From Merluccius polli (lineage: Eukaryota; Chordata; Actinopteri; Gadiformes; Merlucciidae), in NCBI GenBank assembly GCA_030340625.1, contig JAOPHQ010002000.1, forward strand, positions 77,001 through 141,000: a stretch of DNA of 64,000 nucleotides, written 5' to 3'. The notes beneath the pieces were generated by a model, which did no database searches, was not told the origin of the DNA, and saw nothing but the letters and a program-made list of their open reading frames with translations. The position numbers and the translations under genes are program-made. Below are positions 32,541 through 46,445 of the stretch, one piece after another. The stretch's first letter is position 1, and each line of letters opens with the position of its first letter.

Positions 32541-34780
32541 CCTAAAATTATTTATTATAAAATTACATTTCTATTTTGGTAATTGATGAGAGCATAAGGA
32601 AGAAAAACAGGCAATTGCTATTTGAGTCGTTGAACATTTGTTAAGGTTTTATCTATTTTCTTAAAAACTAATGCTCTGTAATGTCCTATTTTTGTTTTGA
32701 GTCTCAGCTGATACATGGGCCTACATGAATATGAATTAAATAATTTTGATATCATTTTATTACAATAATAATTGGTTATCAAACATAACTGCCGCTTGAC
32801 GTATCCATACATTTAAAGGCTAGGAGTCATTCAGTTGATCAGTTTGTGATTCATGATGAATATGTCATTTTGTATGCAAATAACACATGTATGCAATGTA
32901 TGCAAAAATGTATGCAATGTAAGGCTAAATAAATATGTAAAATACATTTTTGATAATAAAAAGTACACATACATTTGATCTCCACAGAAGAAAAGGAAAT
33001 TAGCTACTTAATTTTGACCTATGACATGAAAAATACATATTGTTGTGAATAAACACACACTCTTTCTACATAGAAGAAAAATGTGTTGCTCAGCATAGTT
33101 CCGAAGTTTTATAGCGTATGTCAGGCGAATAGTACCCACTCAAACAATTAGCAAGCAATTATACATATTTGTTTTGATTTTACTGTTTGTGAAAGATGCC
33201 ATCTGTTTAAAAGTTTACTGTTAATTATTTTCAATGTTTTTTTTTTTTTTTTTTACATTTGTACAACTTCCACAGCATCAAACAACAGAGAATGCTATCA
33301 GTTCCCTATTACATCTTGGCATTTAATTGACAGAAACGTATTTTCCTTCTAGAGACGCTTTGTTTCTTCAAGGGCTGTTGTTTTAAACGATTTACCGTCA
33401 TTATAATCAAATATATATGGAAATCAATGAATTGTGATCAAAAACTGTAAAGCAAATCAGATGTTTCTCTCGGATTGAAATGCGAAAAATCCTACAGTAC
33501 GCAGAACTAGAACTCACCATCTGTCGCACATGTTTATCTGCAAAGAGGATATTTAGCTGACAGCAGTGTGTCCCTCCCATACATCATAATTTATTGTTAT
33601 TAATTAATTGATTATTATTAGATATTTTTATTAAGTTTCTAACTTTAACTTTCTTGTTGAAACTTAATTGACTGATGGCACTGTCATGAATGCTTGGTTA
33701 GATGTTCAATTACGCTTATAAAAAAATATAGTCAAAATCAAAATATAGGGCATGAACATTGTCTCATAACCAACATTTAGAATGTTAGAATAACAAGTAA
33801 AACGGGTTAAACTGTAAATCCCCCCCTCCTCTTCTACACCTCATAATCTAACACTCAAAACTACTAGAAGAGAAAGTTATACCTTTTCCTTTTATTCTCT
33901 TTTACAGAGCAAACTATCTCCCATGTGTTTCCCAAAGTTAACCTAATACATGAGGAGAATAAAAGGCTAAAGAATTTGGGGATTTTCCAAGAGTCATACT
34001 TTCAAAGCTCTCAAATACAAAGACTGGAAGAGACTTTCATATGAAGATGTAAGATTTTACTCATCCTATATCTCACAATTCAAGCTAGAAATATTTATGC
34101 CGCAATCATTCAAATTTGTATTAAAGTGTATCCAAACTATACCATATCATGTTACCATAAATACAATATCCTTTACAATATCCTGTATATTTATATGATT
34201 CAAAAGCTGAACAAAGACAAAAGGAAAATGTTATTTGCGGTGACAAATTGTAAAATAATACCACACAAATGAAGGTAAAATAAAATATTGCCCATTCATA
34301 AATTAGAATTAGGTGCTAATTATTGCATACGAACAATCAGGTTAAAATATAAAATTCACATAGTAATTCTTAAAATGATCCCTAACAAATTGTAGGGTTA
34401 TCATGGAGCATTGAGTCAGTATGAGCTCCATCTTCTTCCTTCCCTGTTAGCTTAGCAACAGCGGCCATTTTGTCCACATTGACATTGATTTCACCACGTT
34501 TCCCCCATGCCATGCCACTTTGACTTGAAAGTTAAATCATATTGTAAATTTCACCAAATAATGTCATTCATGATTTCTATCTTGACATTTTTTTAAACTC
34601 TCAAACAATGTAGGCCTACAACAAATGCATTATAGCATGTATGCACCGTGTATGCTCATCGCAGCATATGTGTAACACTTCCATATCATTCTCACTAAGC
34701 AGCATGGAGAATCTACTATCAGCAATGTGGTCATTATACCATGCCTACATGGACAAATAAACATGTGTATTGTACCGTAC
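32541..34780. other. AT-rich non-coding region
   Basis: More than two kilobases of strongly AT-rich DNA with a T-run at 33238-33254 and repeated ATGTATGCAA words at 32870-32920. No coding signal. Confidence 0.6.
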
Positions 34781-34854
34781 ATACACACAACACACACATA
34801 CACTCTATCACACACACACACACACACAACACACACACACACACACACATACAC

Positions 34855-34886
<32 letters not shown>

Positions 34887-34888
34887 AC
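34781..34888. repeat. (CA)n compound microsatellite
   Basis: CA arrays interrupted by ATAC and AACAC words over about 105 bases. Confidence 0.9.
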
Positions 34889-37810
34889 AACAAACAAGGA
34901 GCTGATCCTCTGCTCAGCATCTTGGGGAGCCTCCCACTGGCTGCTCCACAACACGTTGTAGATAAGCATCTTCTACAGGATACATCACCCAGCCGTCCAG
35001 AGGTCACCTTGATTAGTTCACTCCACCATGCAGCAACTGACCAGTGTCATAGTCACGAACAACAGACCAGAGCATAAAAGCTCATCTACCAACATCACGC
35101 CTGTGTTTCAACAAGTCTCTTACTAGAACATCTGGAACAAATTGTGAAAAAACGTTGAGTGATTTCTTGTGTTCATTTGTATTTTTTTTTACCCAGTTTG
35201 TTATTCTGAGTGAGCTGCACCTAAGAGAGGCTGTGATGGACACAACAAATGAGAACTCTCTCATAAGTTATTTTTACTCTTTGAAAATATGTAATGTACA
35301 TATACATTATCAATTAATTATTGGTCCTCTAATTAGCATCGCTTTTTTCCCTACATCCTCAGAATACTTAACTGGAAATCAATACATTTTTAATCCTGTG
35401 TTCCAGTGGTGTAGTTGGAGTTTGGCTAACAACAGTCTACTTTAAAACCCTTTCAGACTGCATGATTTATTTTTTTTAATCATCATTTTAAATGTAGCGA
35501 ACGCTGTGTATATTTACCACTCAGCATTCAACATGCTTCAACATCTTTTTTTGGAGCAACACAAATTGGTTGAACTGTAAATCACTTCACCTGACCACTG
35601 AAAAATATTTAAAAAAACACAAATTACACATCTTGTCATAATTATGTTGCAACAAGCCACTCAACGTGGCTCGTTGCAACATTTACGGCTACAAAACGAA
35701 GGCCCTATTCAGTCTACCTCACACTCACAATGTGCCCTTCAGCCCACAAGCACCTGACTGCTATGGTACTCCTGGAGATATATCTTGTCCCCACTTCAAT
35801 GCAATGCATATTGTTCCAGGGAGCTCTTTGGCCACACAACCCACACACAATTACTCACCTCTGAATGGCTTCCACACGCTGCTCTCCAACCACCCAACTT
35901 CTCCGGTCTGATACTTGCCTGGGATCCTAAAATCTCCCAAGGTATGGCCAAGTGTTGTGAGGGAAATCATATCTGGGGAGTGAGGCCCCAACACTGGGCT
36001 TTTTTGTGCTACCCTGACCACCCCAGGTCATATAAGAGAGAGCAAATCTTTTTTTTTTTTAGGGTTGAGAGTATGAATCCGGAGTGCTACATAAATCGCG
36101 AAGGCCCAGCGCGGTGCAGGCTGGGCACACCATGGGAGTGGTAGGCGGCTCTATGGTGAGGTTTTTGGGAAAGGATTATGGATTGAGACGTACAGCTGGG
36201 AGGCTAAAGTTACACTTTTCATTACCACTTCTAGGGGGTCTCAGCAGCTTGGAGGCCAGGCAGATTGAAGAAGACCCCTCATTTTCTCCCCTACCTCCAG
36301 GAATAATCCTGATTCTGGTTGCACATATTTCACCTGGGGATAATTGCTGTTGATGTGGCAAAAAAAACCCACGATGGGTGAAATATAAATATATATGTGT
36401 TTGCATTTCTTTAAAAAAAGAAAATGAGTGAGAAAAGAAAGGGAGAGGGTACTGTGAAAAGTCCTCATTCACCCAAACAGTGAAGAGAGAGAGCCGTGTG
36501 CCCCCTTCTGGCGCTTTTCTTCTCTCTCTGCTTTTCTTCTTTTCTCTCTGGGCGTCTGGAGATGTGAGGAAATGTCTTTTGATCAACTCCGACAGAGCCA
36601 GGGCCATGTGAAGAGAGTGGCTAGCGGGACTCTGCCAAGCCATGCAAGGCAAGAAAAATGTTCCTAATAAGAGAGTAATAAGCTAACGAGTGCTGGGTGT
36701 CTGTCTGATCCACATTCTGCAGTACCGTTTGTGCCAGCACTCCCAGTGTTTTTTTGACGTGTGTTCCTCTACTCTCAACAGTCTTTGGACTCCATGCCAG
36801 GCCACTGGGTTTCACCTGGCCTGTCCCATATGCTCACACCCATGGTGCAGTCGCCTGAAATTTTGAGAACCACAGCGCAGCATGGAGAAAAATAGCGAGT
36901 TGAAGAGAAGCATTTCTGCTATCTGATTTTGACACATCTAATTTTTTTCAAGCCACAAGACTATCAATGTTCATTTGCAATATGTTTATTTTTTAAAAAA
37001 CTTTTTTTTCTTTGGCTTTTTATTAAGTGCAAATATGTGGGAAAAGAAAAGCAGGGATCTACTGCTGAACAAAGCAATTATTTCCCACCTAGCCCACACA
37101 GCATCAACTTGGACCAATTCCACAATTGACTGCTCGCATTGAATGCGTGGCTTTGGAGTGGACACATATCAAAGGGCTAAGACTCTGCAGGGTGGAATCT
37201 CTGGTGCTCTATGGCACTACACAGAGATAGCTACCTCTCATGGCTTCACAGTGCAGCATCCCCGGCCCAAATAAACACATCACCTCAACCACAGGGGAGG
37301 AGCTGGGACTACGCTGCTGCCAATCCCCTCTGTCTACCCCAGAGCAGAACCAGTGAAGTCCTCAGAGCTCAGGGTTCAGGCTACGCGTGAGCAGGTGCTC
37401 CCCTGGATGGATAGCAGGGCCCTGTGTTTCTGGGCCTTTGACATGGGAGTGTTGGTGCCCTGTGAGTTCTGGCGAGGTCTGGCTGGCCGGGCCGGGCCCT
37501 AGTGGCTGCGATGGTGGGTGAGTCCGGGGGCTCATCGCTGGTAATTATGGAGGGGAGAGGCCGATTAGGCAGCGCTGAGCGGCCCAGCAAGGGGGACGGG
37601 CCCGGGCCCAGCAGGGAGGGGAGTCCTGCCATGGGAGGGACCAATCAAGTGTAAATGTGGAGCGTAGACTGTGGGCCGGGGTTCAGTGGGAAAGAGGCTT
37701 GGCCGCTGGTTCAGAGCGCCGCAACTTTCACGGATTAGCAGAGACACTATTCTGAAGACTGAAAGGGGAAACACAGCACGGAGGCGGCATCAATGCACTC
37801 GTGCACACTC
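34889..37810. other. Unique non-coding region
   Basis: AT-rich until about 35640, then mixed. A 17-bp hairpin is at 35644-35682. The portion 37380-37780 is GC-rich, and GGTAATTATGGAGGG (about 37540) is a homeodomain-like word. Frames up to 158 codons (36176-36652, minus) are without domains. Confidence 0.5.
35644..35682. repeat. 17-bp hairpin, 5-nt loop
   Basis: Arms 35644-35660 and 35666-35682 pair at 16 of 17 positions around the loop TCAAC. Stem core GTTGCAAC. Confidence 0.95.
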
Positions 37811-38810
37811 AGGCACGCACACACACACGCACACACATACACACACACTGCCGCGCCACACATACAAAAACCTCCCAACAGCTGGGAGGAGGGCTTCAGC
37901 CGTTGCCATATCACCATAGCAACGACATATCTCACATTTGTGCCCAAATGAAGACACTTTGGGCTGCAACTGGGATATTTATTCTTGCAGTTAATGGAAC
38001 TATTTTAATGGCTTCTTTCCCTTGATAGCAGCATGCTTCCCCCTGACTGAGTAAATGAGTTGCAATTGGAGGCACGGGTTGGATCAGACAAGCATCTTTT
38101 CATTTTGTGAATTACAGGATATCTACACTGCAAATTACTCATTTAACTGTGTGGCAAAGGCTATCCCATCTGTACTTGCACATCTGTACTCCCATCAGCA
38201 AACATAAAAAACACACACTGGATAAATTGTTTTGCAACTTGTCACTGATGAGAGCAAACTGCTTTGAAGAATCTATTCACCCCACTGAACTAACTGCTTT
38301 TAAGTTCATCACAATTCATAAAACACATTTTAATTTAAGTTAAATGAGAAGTAATGTCAATACGACACTACAAAATTAAATAAAACACACTCGCAAGGCA
38401 ATTTAGTCAATTTAAGAATAAAGCGTAAATAAAACATTTGTGTTATCGTTGTGCTCCAGGTTGAATAAGGTGCTCCATCAGGCGTTATTCGTAGCCTCCT
38501 CGTCCCAGTGACTGTTTTTAGCTCAATTTTGTCCTCATTTTTGGAGAGAGAGTAAACAAGTAAACAATGACGCTGACGCCTTCCCTCAACTGAAGTTGGG
38601 ACGAGAGAGAGAGAGCTCAAGTCCTATTCTATTCTGTTTAATGGCGTCTCTTCCCGACAGCCTGTGTGTGTTATTTAGCATTCTTTGAGATGAGGAGGAG
38701 AGTATGCCTGTATCCAGGGTCCCCCGCCCCACCACCAGCACCAGCACCACCCCATCTTTTTTTTCCCTCTGTGCTTGCTTTGGGTTCTATCATCCTGCAG
38801 AGCTCTGGCT
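37811..38810. other. Short (CA)n then unique non-coding DNA
   Basis: CA-rich words at 37815-37852 are followed by unique AT-rich sequence. No gene or transposon recognised. Confidence 0.5.
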
Positions 38811-38839
38811 CTTTCTCTCTCTACCACATTCCCTCCCTC

Positions 38840-38900
<61 letters not shown>

Positions 38901-38972
38901 ATTGCTCATCATGCGTCGACTGACTTTGAAGTCACAGCTTTCTCGCTTTCCTGTTTTTTTTTTTTTTTTTTT
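38811..38972. repeat. (CT)n array and T19 run
   Basis: CT arrays at 38811-38896 with CCCTCC interruptions; a run of 19 T residues lies at 38954-38972. Confidence 0.9.
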
Positions 38973-39417
38973 GTTTCTGTGTGGCTTTGATGCACTAACA
39001 TTCTGTGAATAGTTCCCTCTAATGCCTGGATCTCTGTGCCCCATTCCTCCGTCTCTGCCAGTGTAGAAACACTGGGACTCGCTGCCTTTCAAACGACGTC
39101 CATAAATTACAAGTTGTCAAGTGTCATTTTCCTTGTTTACAGCCACTTTGGGCTCCCTCTCCCCTTGTGTTCCTCTCTTGTGTTTCACATTTAATTGCGC
39201 CAATAATGTTAGTGGGGCACCAAACCAGCGGCTCGTTGCGGCTGGGGAGGGGGGAAGGAGGTAGGGGAGGGGGGCAGGGGGGTGGTGCGGAAACTATTAA
39301 AATATTTTCCAGGCTTTACGAGTTTTATGTGTGTAATTTGTGTGGATATATCCCACTGTGTTGCAACCATGTTTGGAGGACAGAGGGGAGATTGTGCTGT
39401 GGCCTCTGACACTCAAG
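38973..39417. other. Unique non-coding stretch
   Basis: Mixed composition with a G-rich word at 39245-39285. No gene recognised. Confidence 0.45.
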
Positions 39418-39625
39418 TGAGAGAGAGCGAAAGAGAGAGAGAGAGAGAGAGAGAGGGCAAGAGAGAGCGAGAGCAAGAGAGAGAGAGAGAACAGGAGGGA
39501 GAGAGCGAGTAAGGGAGAAGGAGAGATAGAGAAAGGACAAGTTAAAGGGTCATGGGAGGAGTTACACTGGTAGAGAGAGATAGAGAGTAAGTGCGAGAGA
39601 CAGAGAGAGAGAAAGAGAGGAGAGA
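39418..39625. repeat. (GA)n interrupted array
   Basis: About 200 purine-rich bases of GAGA with CGAG, CAAG and ACAG interruptions. Minus-strand frames of 60 to 119 codons are serine- and leucine-repeat translations. Confidence 0.9.
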
Positions 39626-42600
39626 GTGGGTGAATGAGAGAGCAAAGTAAGCACAAGGTAGAGCGAGGGGTGTACAGGAAGTCTGCTCTGAAAAGCTACT
39701 ACACCGCCCCCCCCGCCCTCCACACACACACACCACCTCCCCCACCACCACCCCATCTTCCCTGCACAAACAGCTTAATTTATTGCATGTCTGCCGAAGT
39801 CAACAGCCGTTTATAACCGACAATAATTTCCCATATGTTCCATATAGAGAGCAGAGGGGAGAGAAAAAGTGGTGAGAAAGAAAGATGGCGGAGCCAGTAC
39901 GGGCACCCAAGAGACTAACGCACGTGAGAGATTTTAATCATTTGCTGGCTGGTGGTAACCTCATTTTATTTAATCTCCCATTCTTATACATTGAATCATT
40001 GATGTATGTTATGATTACCCATTAACCTCCACACCTGCTGCTAGGCGATCAGACTGTCTTTTATTGCATCTTTTACTGGGATCATAACGGTAACTTGGCT
40101 GGCAGTACAAAACTTGTTCATAAAGCGTCGAGTTTCCCTCTGGAAGTTTAGCACATCCACTCGTGCAGCATGCAGTGGCAGCCGGACCAGTTTGTTCCTG
40201 TCAGAACCTGCGAGGCATGATAAGGCTGACAAGGCGTAGGAGGTATAAGAAGAGGGATTTTAGTCTGCAGCCTCCCAAATCTCTCTTAGTTTGAGCATTC
40301 TGTAGGTGGGGCTGACATCAGCCGGTACTTTCTGAATGCGCAAGTCCATTTTTTTGGTGCACAAGCGTAAGGCATGCTTGCATTTAGGTTAAGTGGATAT
40401 AAGTGTATGTTTGCCCAAGTATATGTGCATGAGTATATGTGCTTTTATGTTTGTTTGTGTGTGCGCATGCGCATGTGTGTACATGCACATGTGTGTGCGC
40501 CTTCATGCAGCAAAGTTTTGCTGGCGTAATTTGTGAGTAAGTGTGTGGTGGTCGTACACATCAGCATGACATGGCACGGATATGACCTTGAGCAGCACCA
40601 GCAGTTAGGGAGCCTGGAGATTATAGTGGTAGGGCCGGTATGGAGGGATGGAGGTAAAGAGTGGGGAAGGACAGGGCTCAGGTCCCAGAGAGATAATCGA
40701 TCCCCAGCTGTAGGTGGCCAAGCCAAAGCCCTTCAGCACTAGGGAACCTGCACTGACTACCAAATCAACTCAATGCACTCTCTCTCTCTCTCTCTCTCTC
40801 TCTCCGTCTCTCTCACTCACACACACACACACACAATACTACAAATGGAGTTAATCAAAGCACTGGATCAACTATATTGGGTGTGGTGTTCTTGAAAAGA
40901 TAGTCCTCAGTTATTTGATCCAAGAGTAAAAATTTTTTTTGTCAAACACTCTTCATACATGTGTCCTCCATTTGACACACTGAGTGACCACTATTACAGA
41001 TAGTGAGTCACACTGTTTGGTATAGTAGAACACGTTAGTATGCCTGTTTTAAATTCTAACTATAAAATGTTATTTGCCTTGAGAGGAATGCATTTACTAT
41101 TGTATTCATTTATTTATCACACACAGCGAGCATTGATTCTGTGAAGGTATTGTGGTTTTATTTTATAATATACTGTTTTTTTAATAGACATATACAATGC
41201 TCATTCAAAGCTATAATAATGAATTTTTGTGTTTGTGTGTGTGTTTGTGTCTGTTTGTGCGTGTGTCTGTGTGTGCGTGTGTGTGTGTGTATGTGTGTGT
41301 GTGCGCGTGTGTGCATTTTTCCGGCAGCAGAAATGAACCTTCTGTCATTACACTAAATGGATGAAATGATGAGTGAATCATCAAATTATACAGTAAGTGC
41401 TCTATCTCCAGCAACTGCTTATTCATAAAGAAATAGGTTAAGCCTTGATGTTTAAATCACAGCCAGGGTGTAAATCTCCTGAAATCCTTCTGTGCTTGTC
41501 AGACAAAGGGTTCCTGCTTGGGAACTTGTATCTTGCTTGTGGCGGAAACTACATTCTAATGGTGGGCGTGTGATGTTAGTCAATTCCAGATGGCCCACGT
41601 TAGCTAAAATGAGGCAGTGATCAATGCTTGGTTCCTGGGGTACAGCAACTGTGTGGACAGGGTTTGTGTACTCTATAGCAGATCATCTCCACTACACTAT
41701 CATCCAGGCCCAACCTGCCTCCACGTGGCAACAAAATAAACTTTATTCATTCAAAGTATTCAACTTCATTTCATCTTTTTATTTGCTGAAACAGTCTACG
41801 ATTGTATGACATTTTACCCTTGAAAGTGTTGAATGAAATTAATTAAAGTGCTCCAAAGGTCCTGTAATAATCCACTGTATTTGCAGACCTCCAATTACCG
41901 TACTGAAAAAAAAAGAGCTGAGATGTGTTTATTGCGAATGGTTTCTGTGTTAATTCAAGCCTGTTGTTGCTGGGGTTTTTTACGGTCTAACACCTATATA
42001 TATATTTTTTGTGGGCCAGCACGTCTGGCCAGCAGCACAGGTTTTTACAGGCAATCCAAAATGAAACAAACAGGCTTTATTTGCCCTTACCTACTGAGAC
42101 ACAGGAAAATTATTATCCACAAAGTGCAGCAATAAAAAATTGATATTGGAGGGCTGATGAATTCAGTATGTTACAGCTGGGGCTAGGGGTCTGACTCACA
42201 GCTTCTTACAGAAGAGAAGGACATAGGAAATTGGATCCTGTGTGAAACCTGAGCCACTCATTGGATTTCTGATAAAAGACGCATTTGCAGAAATTGATAT
42301 TTACTCTCCGCAAAAGGGAAAGTGGACATCAGAGATGGATGTGTAGTCACTTTAAATGATTCATGGGCTGCAACTGCCACGTACCAGATAAGAGTATTTT
42401 TTCTTCTCCTGTTTTGTTCTGAAGTGGTTGTGGTGGATATGTGTAGTACAGCAAACAAAGGCAAAGGAAAAGAAGTAAATCTCATTGATGATAAGAGGAA
42501 ATCAGGGAAATGTCAAGTGTTTCAGTGGCTCCCTTTACCATAGACGGTGATTGAACTCCTTTGAATAGGCCAGCAGCATTGACTCACCATCCTATCCAAA

Positions 42601-42699
42601 CAAGTTTGTGTCCAAAGCACTACATTGTTTCAAAAAGACCTCGCACCGCACCAAAAAAAAGCAACCAATGTCCTGGATAGACATGCTCTCTCAGACTCT
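39626..42699. other. Unique non-coding region with short microsatellites
   Basis: Contains a C-run followed by CA (39706-39731), (CT)n then CA (40779-40834) and an interrupted (GT)n (41228-41313). Words such as GGTAACCTCATTTTATTTAATC near 39955 are of enhancer-like texture. No coding evidence. Confidence 0.5.
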
Positions 42700-44700
42700 T
42701 TCACGCCCAAGCTAAACGTTTAGCCACCCTGGCTAATTAAGTGCTGTGAAAGAGCACGCATCAAAAGGAAGGCGGGATTTCGGGTCTCCGTGGCCACCCC
42801 TTGGGTTCGGAGGTCAGTCCTCTCTAAGAAAGAAGTGAGGACGTCCCAGCCCATTGACCTCTGGACAGTAACCCCTCACCCCTGCGGGAGCATATCAAAG
42901 CGCCAGCAGCAGAGGGTTGCACAGACGTCCCCCCAACAAACACAGACAGACATCAAAGAGCCAGTTGGAAAAAGACAAGAGGGTAAGGGGGGGAAAAAAG
43001 TGAAAAAGCAAGCCAATATGAAATTCTCTCTTATTCGACAGATATTTCGAAAAGATGAATATAATTAATCTCGCAAAGTTGTCATGGGTGTAAAGAGCTC
43101 TTGCTGTGCTGCAGCCTCCTTGGGGGCACTTGAGGAGAATTATGTGATTAAACAGACCTGTGAATTCTGGACACAGGCGGAGAGAAGAAAGGCCGGTCCT
43201 CCCCATAATGCCCTTAATGAAGTGTCTGGTGGCTCCATCAGCTCTGGCTGGGCCTTGTGCAGCCTGTTCACAATCTGTCTAACGACAGAGCCGGGGCCGC
43301 CGAGCGCACCAGCGCTTCCCAACGAGCCACAAAGGGAGATCACAGGCTCCATTGTGACTAGGCACAGGAGCTTAGCCCTCATCAGTCCCAATAAACCTGT
43401 CTCTAGTCAGGCTTGGACACACCCCTCACGCCACCAGCCAAGAACAGCCACCGCCACCACCACACACTCCTTCCAGCCCCGCCGCTCGCTCTCATTATGA
43501 CATCAGGTTGATGTGGCCTTATCACCCGCTGAAATAGGGCGCGCTGTTTGTATTTACACGACGAGGCTGGGATAACAGGCCCCTTTTTCCCTCCCTTGGC
43601 CACCGCCATTGTTTGGGCTGTGGGCCGATAATGTATGGGTATGTATCTGCATACACGGGGTGTTTACTTGCCCGCCCTTTTGCCTCCATTTTTAAACTGG
43701 GGGCACTCCCCTTGGCCTGCAACGCCGGCTTGGAGTCCCTGCCAAACGTATGCAAATGAGCGCGTCAACAATGGCGCCCACAGCTGCACACAGTCGGCTA
43801 AAGACAGAGGACAAGGCGGCTGTCCCTTTCATCTGTAACCCCTGATCCTCGCTCAGCGATACGTCATGTTCACCCCAACATTGGCCCCCGCCAAAGAGCC
43901 GCTTCGCCCCCCCCTCCCCTCTTGGACCCCCTCACAGCTTTTCTCTATACATACAGATGAGTCGTTGGCTGAGCTCTAGGAACAGTGGACAGAATGTCCC
44001 CAAAACCCAAGGGCCGAGGTATTGCATGCTGACTTGCTAAACCTCAATGGCCCGTCAATGGCCCTTGAACCTTTGTTGGGCCAAAGAGAAAGAGGAAACG
44101 CCGGGAACAGAAAAACAAACAACATGCTCATTTTCTTCTTCTTCTGCTTATTGCCATTCCTTCACCACTCTCTCCTCTGCTGTCATTGTTTTTTAGGGTA
44201 AAATGACTATTTGGGGTAAAATTGAGAGGGTGGCGGGCAGGGGGAGGAGGGTTATCCAAAGAGAGCGGGGGTAAAGAACCTGATTGCTTTAATCTCAGTG
44301 TTCACAGCACACTCTTTTCATGAAGCTCTCTGGCCGTGTGATTCAGTCCCCGGCCTCAGCTCTTTTGCGCCCCACCATTGTTCTCACATGAAAATCAATT
44401 CCCTTGAAGACCCTCCTTAATCCCGTCTTTGGCGTCAACAATGGCCACTTGTGCACGGCCCTGATAGCCTAAGAGCTGGGATGATGCGGCTGTCTGCTCC
44501 GATTCCAGCCCATTCAGGTAACGGCGGCCTGCATCACTTTGTAGTGCCAAGTGCAGGACTCGACAGGAAGACGTTTGCGATCATAATTTCCTGCAGAGCA
44601 GAAGCCCGGGCACCCCGCGCACCAACAAGACTTTTAATTAGGGACGACAACCACAGAGATTAGAGATCAGCCCATAACAATGACTGTCCCTTTGAACGCT
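42700..44700. promoter_or_regulatory. Candidate enhancer zone with SOX- and POU-like motifs
   Basis: Two kilobases of repeat-free, GC-richer DNA. AACAATGG or its complement occurs at 43606-43613, 43767-43774, 44375-44382 and 44437-44444. ATGCAAAT, a POU octamer-like site, lies at 43750-43757, ten bases before a SOX-like site. TTTAATTAGG is at about 44634. The frame 43084-43500 (138 codons) is overlapped by minus-strand frames and has no recognisable domain. The regulatory call is by motif texture only. Confidence 0.35.
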
Positions 44701-46398
44701 CCTCCGCCCCTGTCCCCACCGGGTCCAGATGGAGTGTGCAGTGCCATGATCACACTAATCATCTCAGCAACTGTCCACAGCAGCAGCGGGCTCCACTTCA
44801 ACCTGACACTCTGCAGATCTGCACTATTCTTGAAGGGGGAAACACCGTACACATGAACACCTTCCACAAGGTACAGAGAGAGTGAGATGTTGGGCGCAAG
44901 CAACCAAACATCAACAAAATTGATGTTTCAAAATTTGAGATTTTACTTTTTTCCTTTACCATTTTTTCCTCCCAGAAGATCAAAGGCCTTTTCTGCAACA
45001 GAAAATATTGTGTCAAGTTGTGTCAATATCTCCTTTTTTTGTAAAGTTTCAGTTTTGAGATGCACAGCTGTCTGTTTTTTTTTTCAGTGGGCATGGCAGG
45101 TATTGGGATTTTTTTTTGAGAGGGCCTGATGTTTGCTGATCTTTATATTGAATTCATACATCAAAACTGGTGCTGTTTCCTTGACCACTGGACTCCATAT
45201 TGTGTGGGCTTTGATGCTACGTTTTCTGAACTCTCCAAAGCCACAACGGGAAAAGGTAGCAGAGCACAACATCACAGCAACAATCCCGCCTAATTACGGA
45301 CAGAACTATATGTACAAAAAAAAACAAATACAAAGGCAAGTTTACAGAGGAGCTTTCATTACTCGTCTCTCTCTCTACCTTTTCTGTGTTCAGCAGAGAA
45401 AAGGAACAAAGCAGGAACCCTACTGATTGAAAACTAGCAGAACAGTGAAACAACAGGACACAACTGATCGCTCATGCATGGCTGGGATTAGGATAAAAGT
45501 AGAAAGACCGTGGAGAAGAAAGAGCACAACAAAAGGAACAGGGCACTGACAAACTTTTTTTTTTCTATTTCTTTTGAGGTGAAAGAGATGGAAGAAAAGG
45601 TTTTTTGGTCATATGAAAAGATAGAGAGAGAAAGATTACCAAGCAGAAGCAGGCCTTTCTATCCTTTGTACGTCTCCATACGTTTTTATTTTAACCAGCA
45701 ACATGAAAGATGAGGGCCCCTAGTCACTGGTTTCCAATATAAGACAAACACTCAAGAGGAATAATTAATTGTTTACCATGATATTAGTATGTATTCATGA
45801 TATCCAATTCATCTGCATTGTGATTTTCTAACAGTAATAATTTAACATTGAGATTTTAGTTGCCGAGTGAAAGTTTAACACAAACTGACACAACCGCTGT
45901 GGTCTTCCAATGGAACAACACTCCTGGATTTTGACTTTGATGTTTTAAATATGGGTATGTGGATAGTATAAAATACATAACACTACTACTACACTTATAG
46001 TACATTTTCATTGGACAATTTACCAAATCCTCTTTGTATGTCTTTGTATGTAACGTGATGGATTACTATGCCTTTGCGTTTACTTTTACTTTTTAAAGTT
46101 GTTTTCTAGAATACATTCTCTGTTTTCAATGGAAACATATTTTGACAGGGATTAGCTTCCCAAACCACACAGTGAATCCAGTTTATCCCTCAGCGGATAT
46201 TGACACTTTGGCATACCTATATGGACATATGAACTACCACATGGAAATGAGTTTGTTGGCAAATCTTCTAAACTAAATATGCAGTATTTCATCATCACAA
46301 AAACAATGTGTTCCACAAGACTCATTCGCTGAGAGGCATTACTCTTTTCTCACCCAGACAGGCAAATCATTTTAAGCACACATTTACTTTACTATGCG
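44701..46398. other. Unique non-coding region
   Basis: AT-richer than the preceding 2 kb, with T-runs near 45078 and 45550. No gene or transposon seen. Confidence 0.5.
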
Positions 46399-46403
46399 CG
46401 TGT

Positions 46404-46439
<36 letters not shown>

Positions 46440-46445
46440 GCACAC
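46399..46445. repeat. (CA)n microsatellite
   Basis: About 18 CA units bordered by CGCA and CGCG words. Confidence 0.95.

Noticed and set aside
36176..36652. 158-codon minus-strand frame
   Set aside because: Low-complexity lysine/arginine and phenylalanine/serine content from AG-rich DNA, overlapped by other frames, with no domain recognised.
43084..43500. 138-codon plus-strand frame in the SOX-motif zone
   Set aside because: Overlapped by minus-strand frames of 83 and 103 codons and with no domain; more likely chance in GC-rich DNA.
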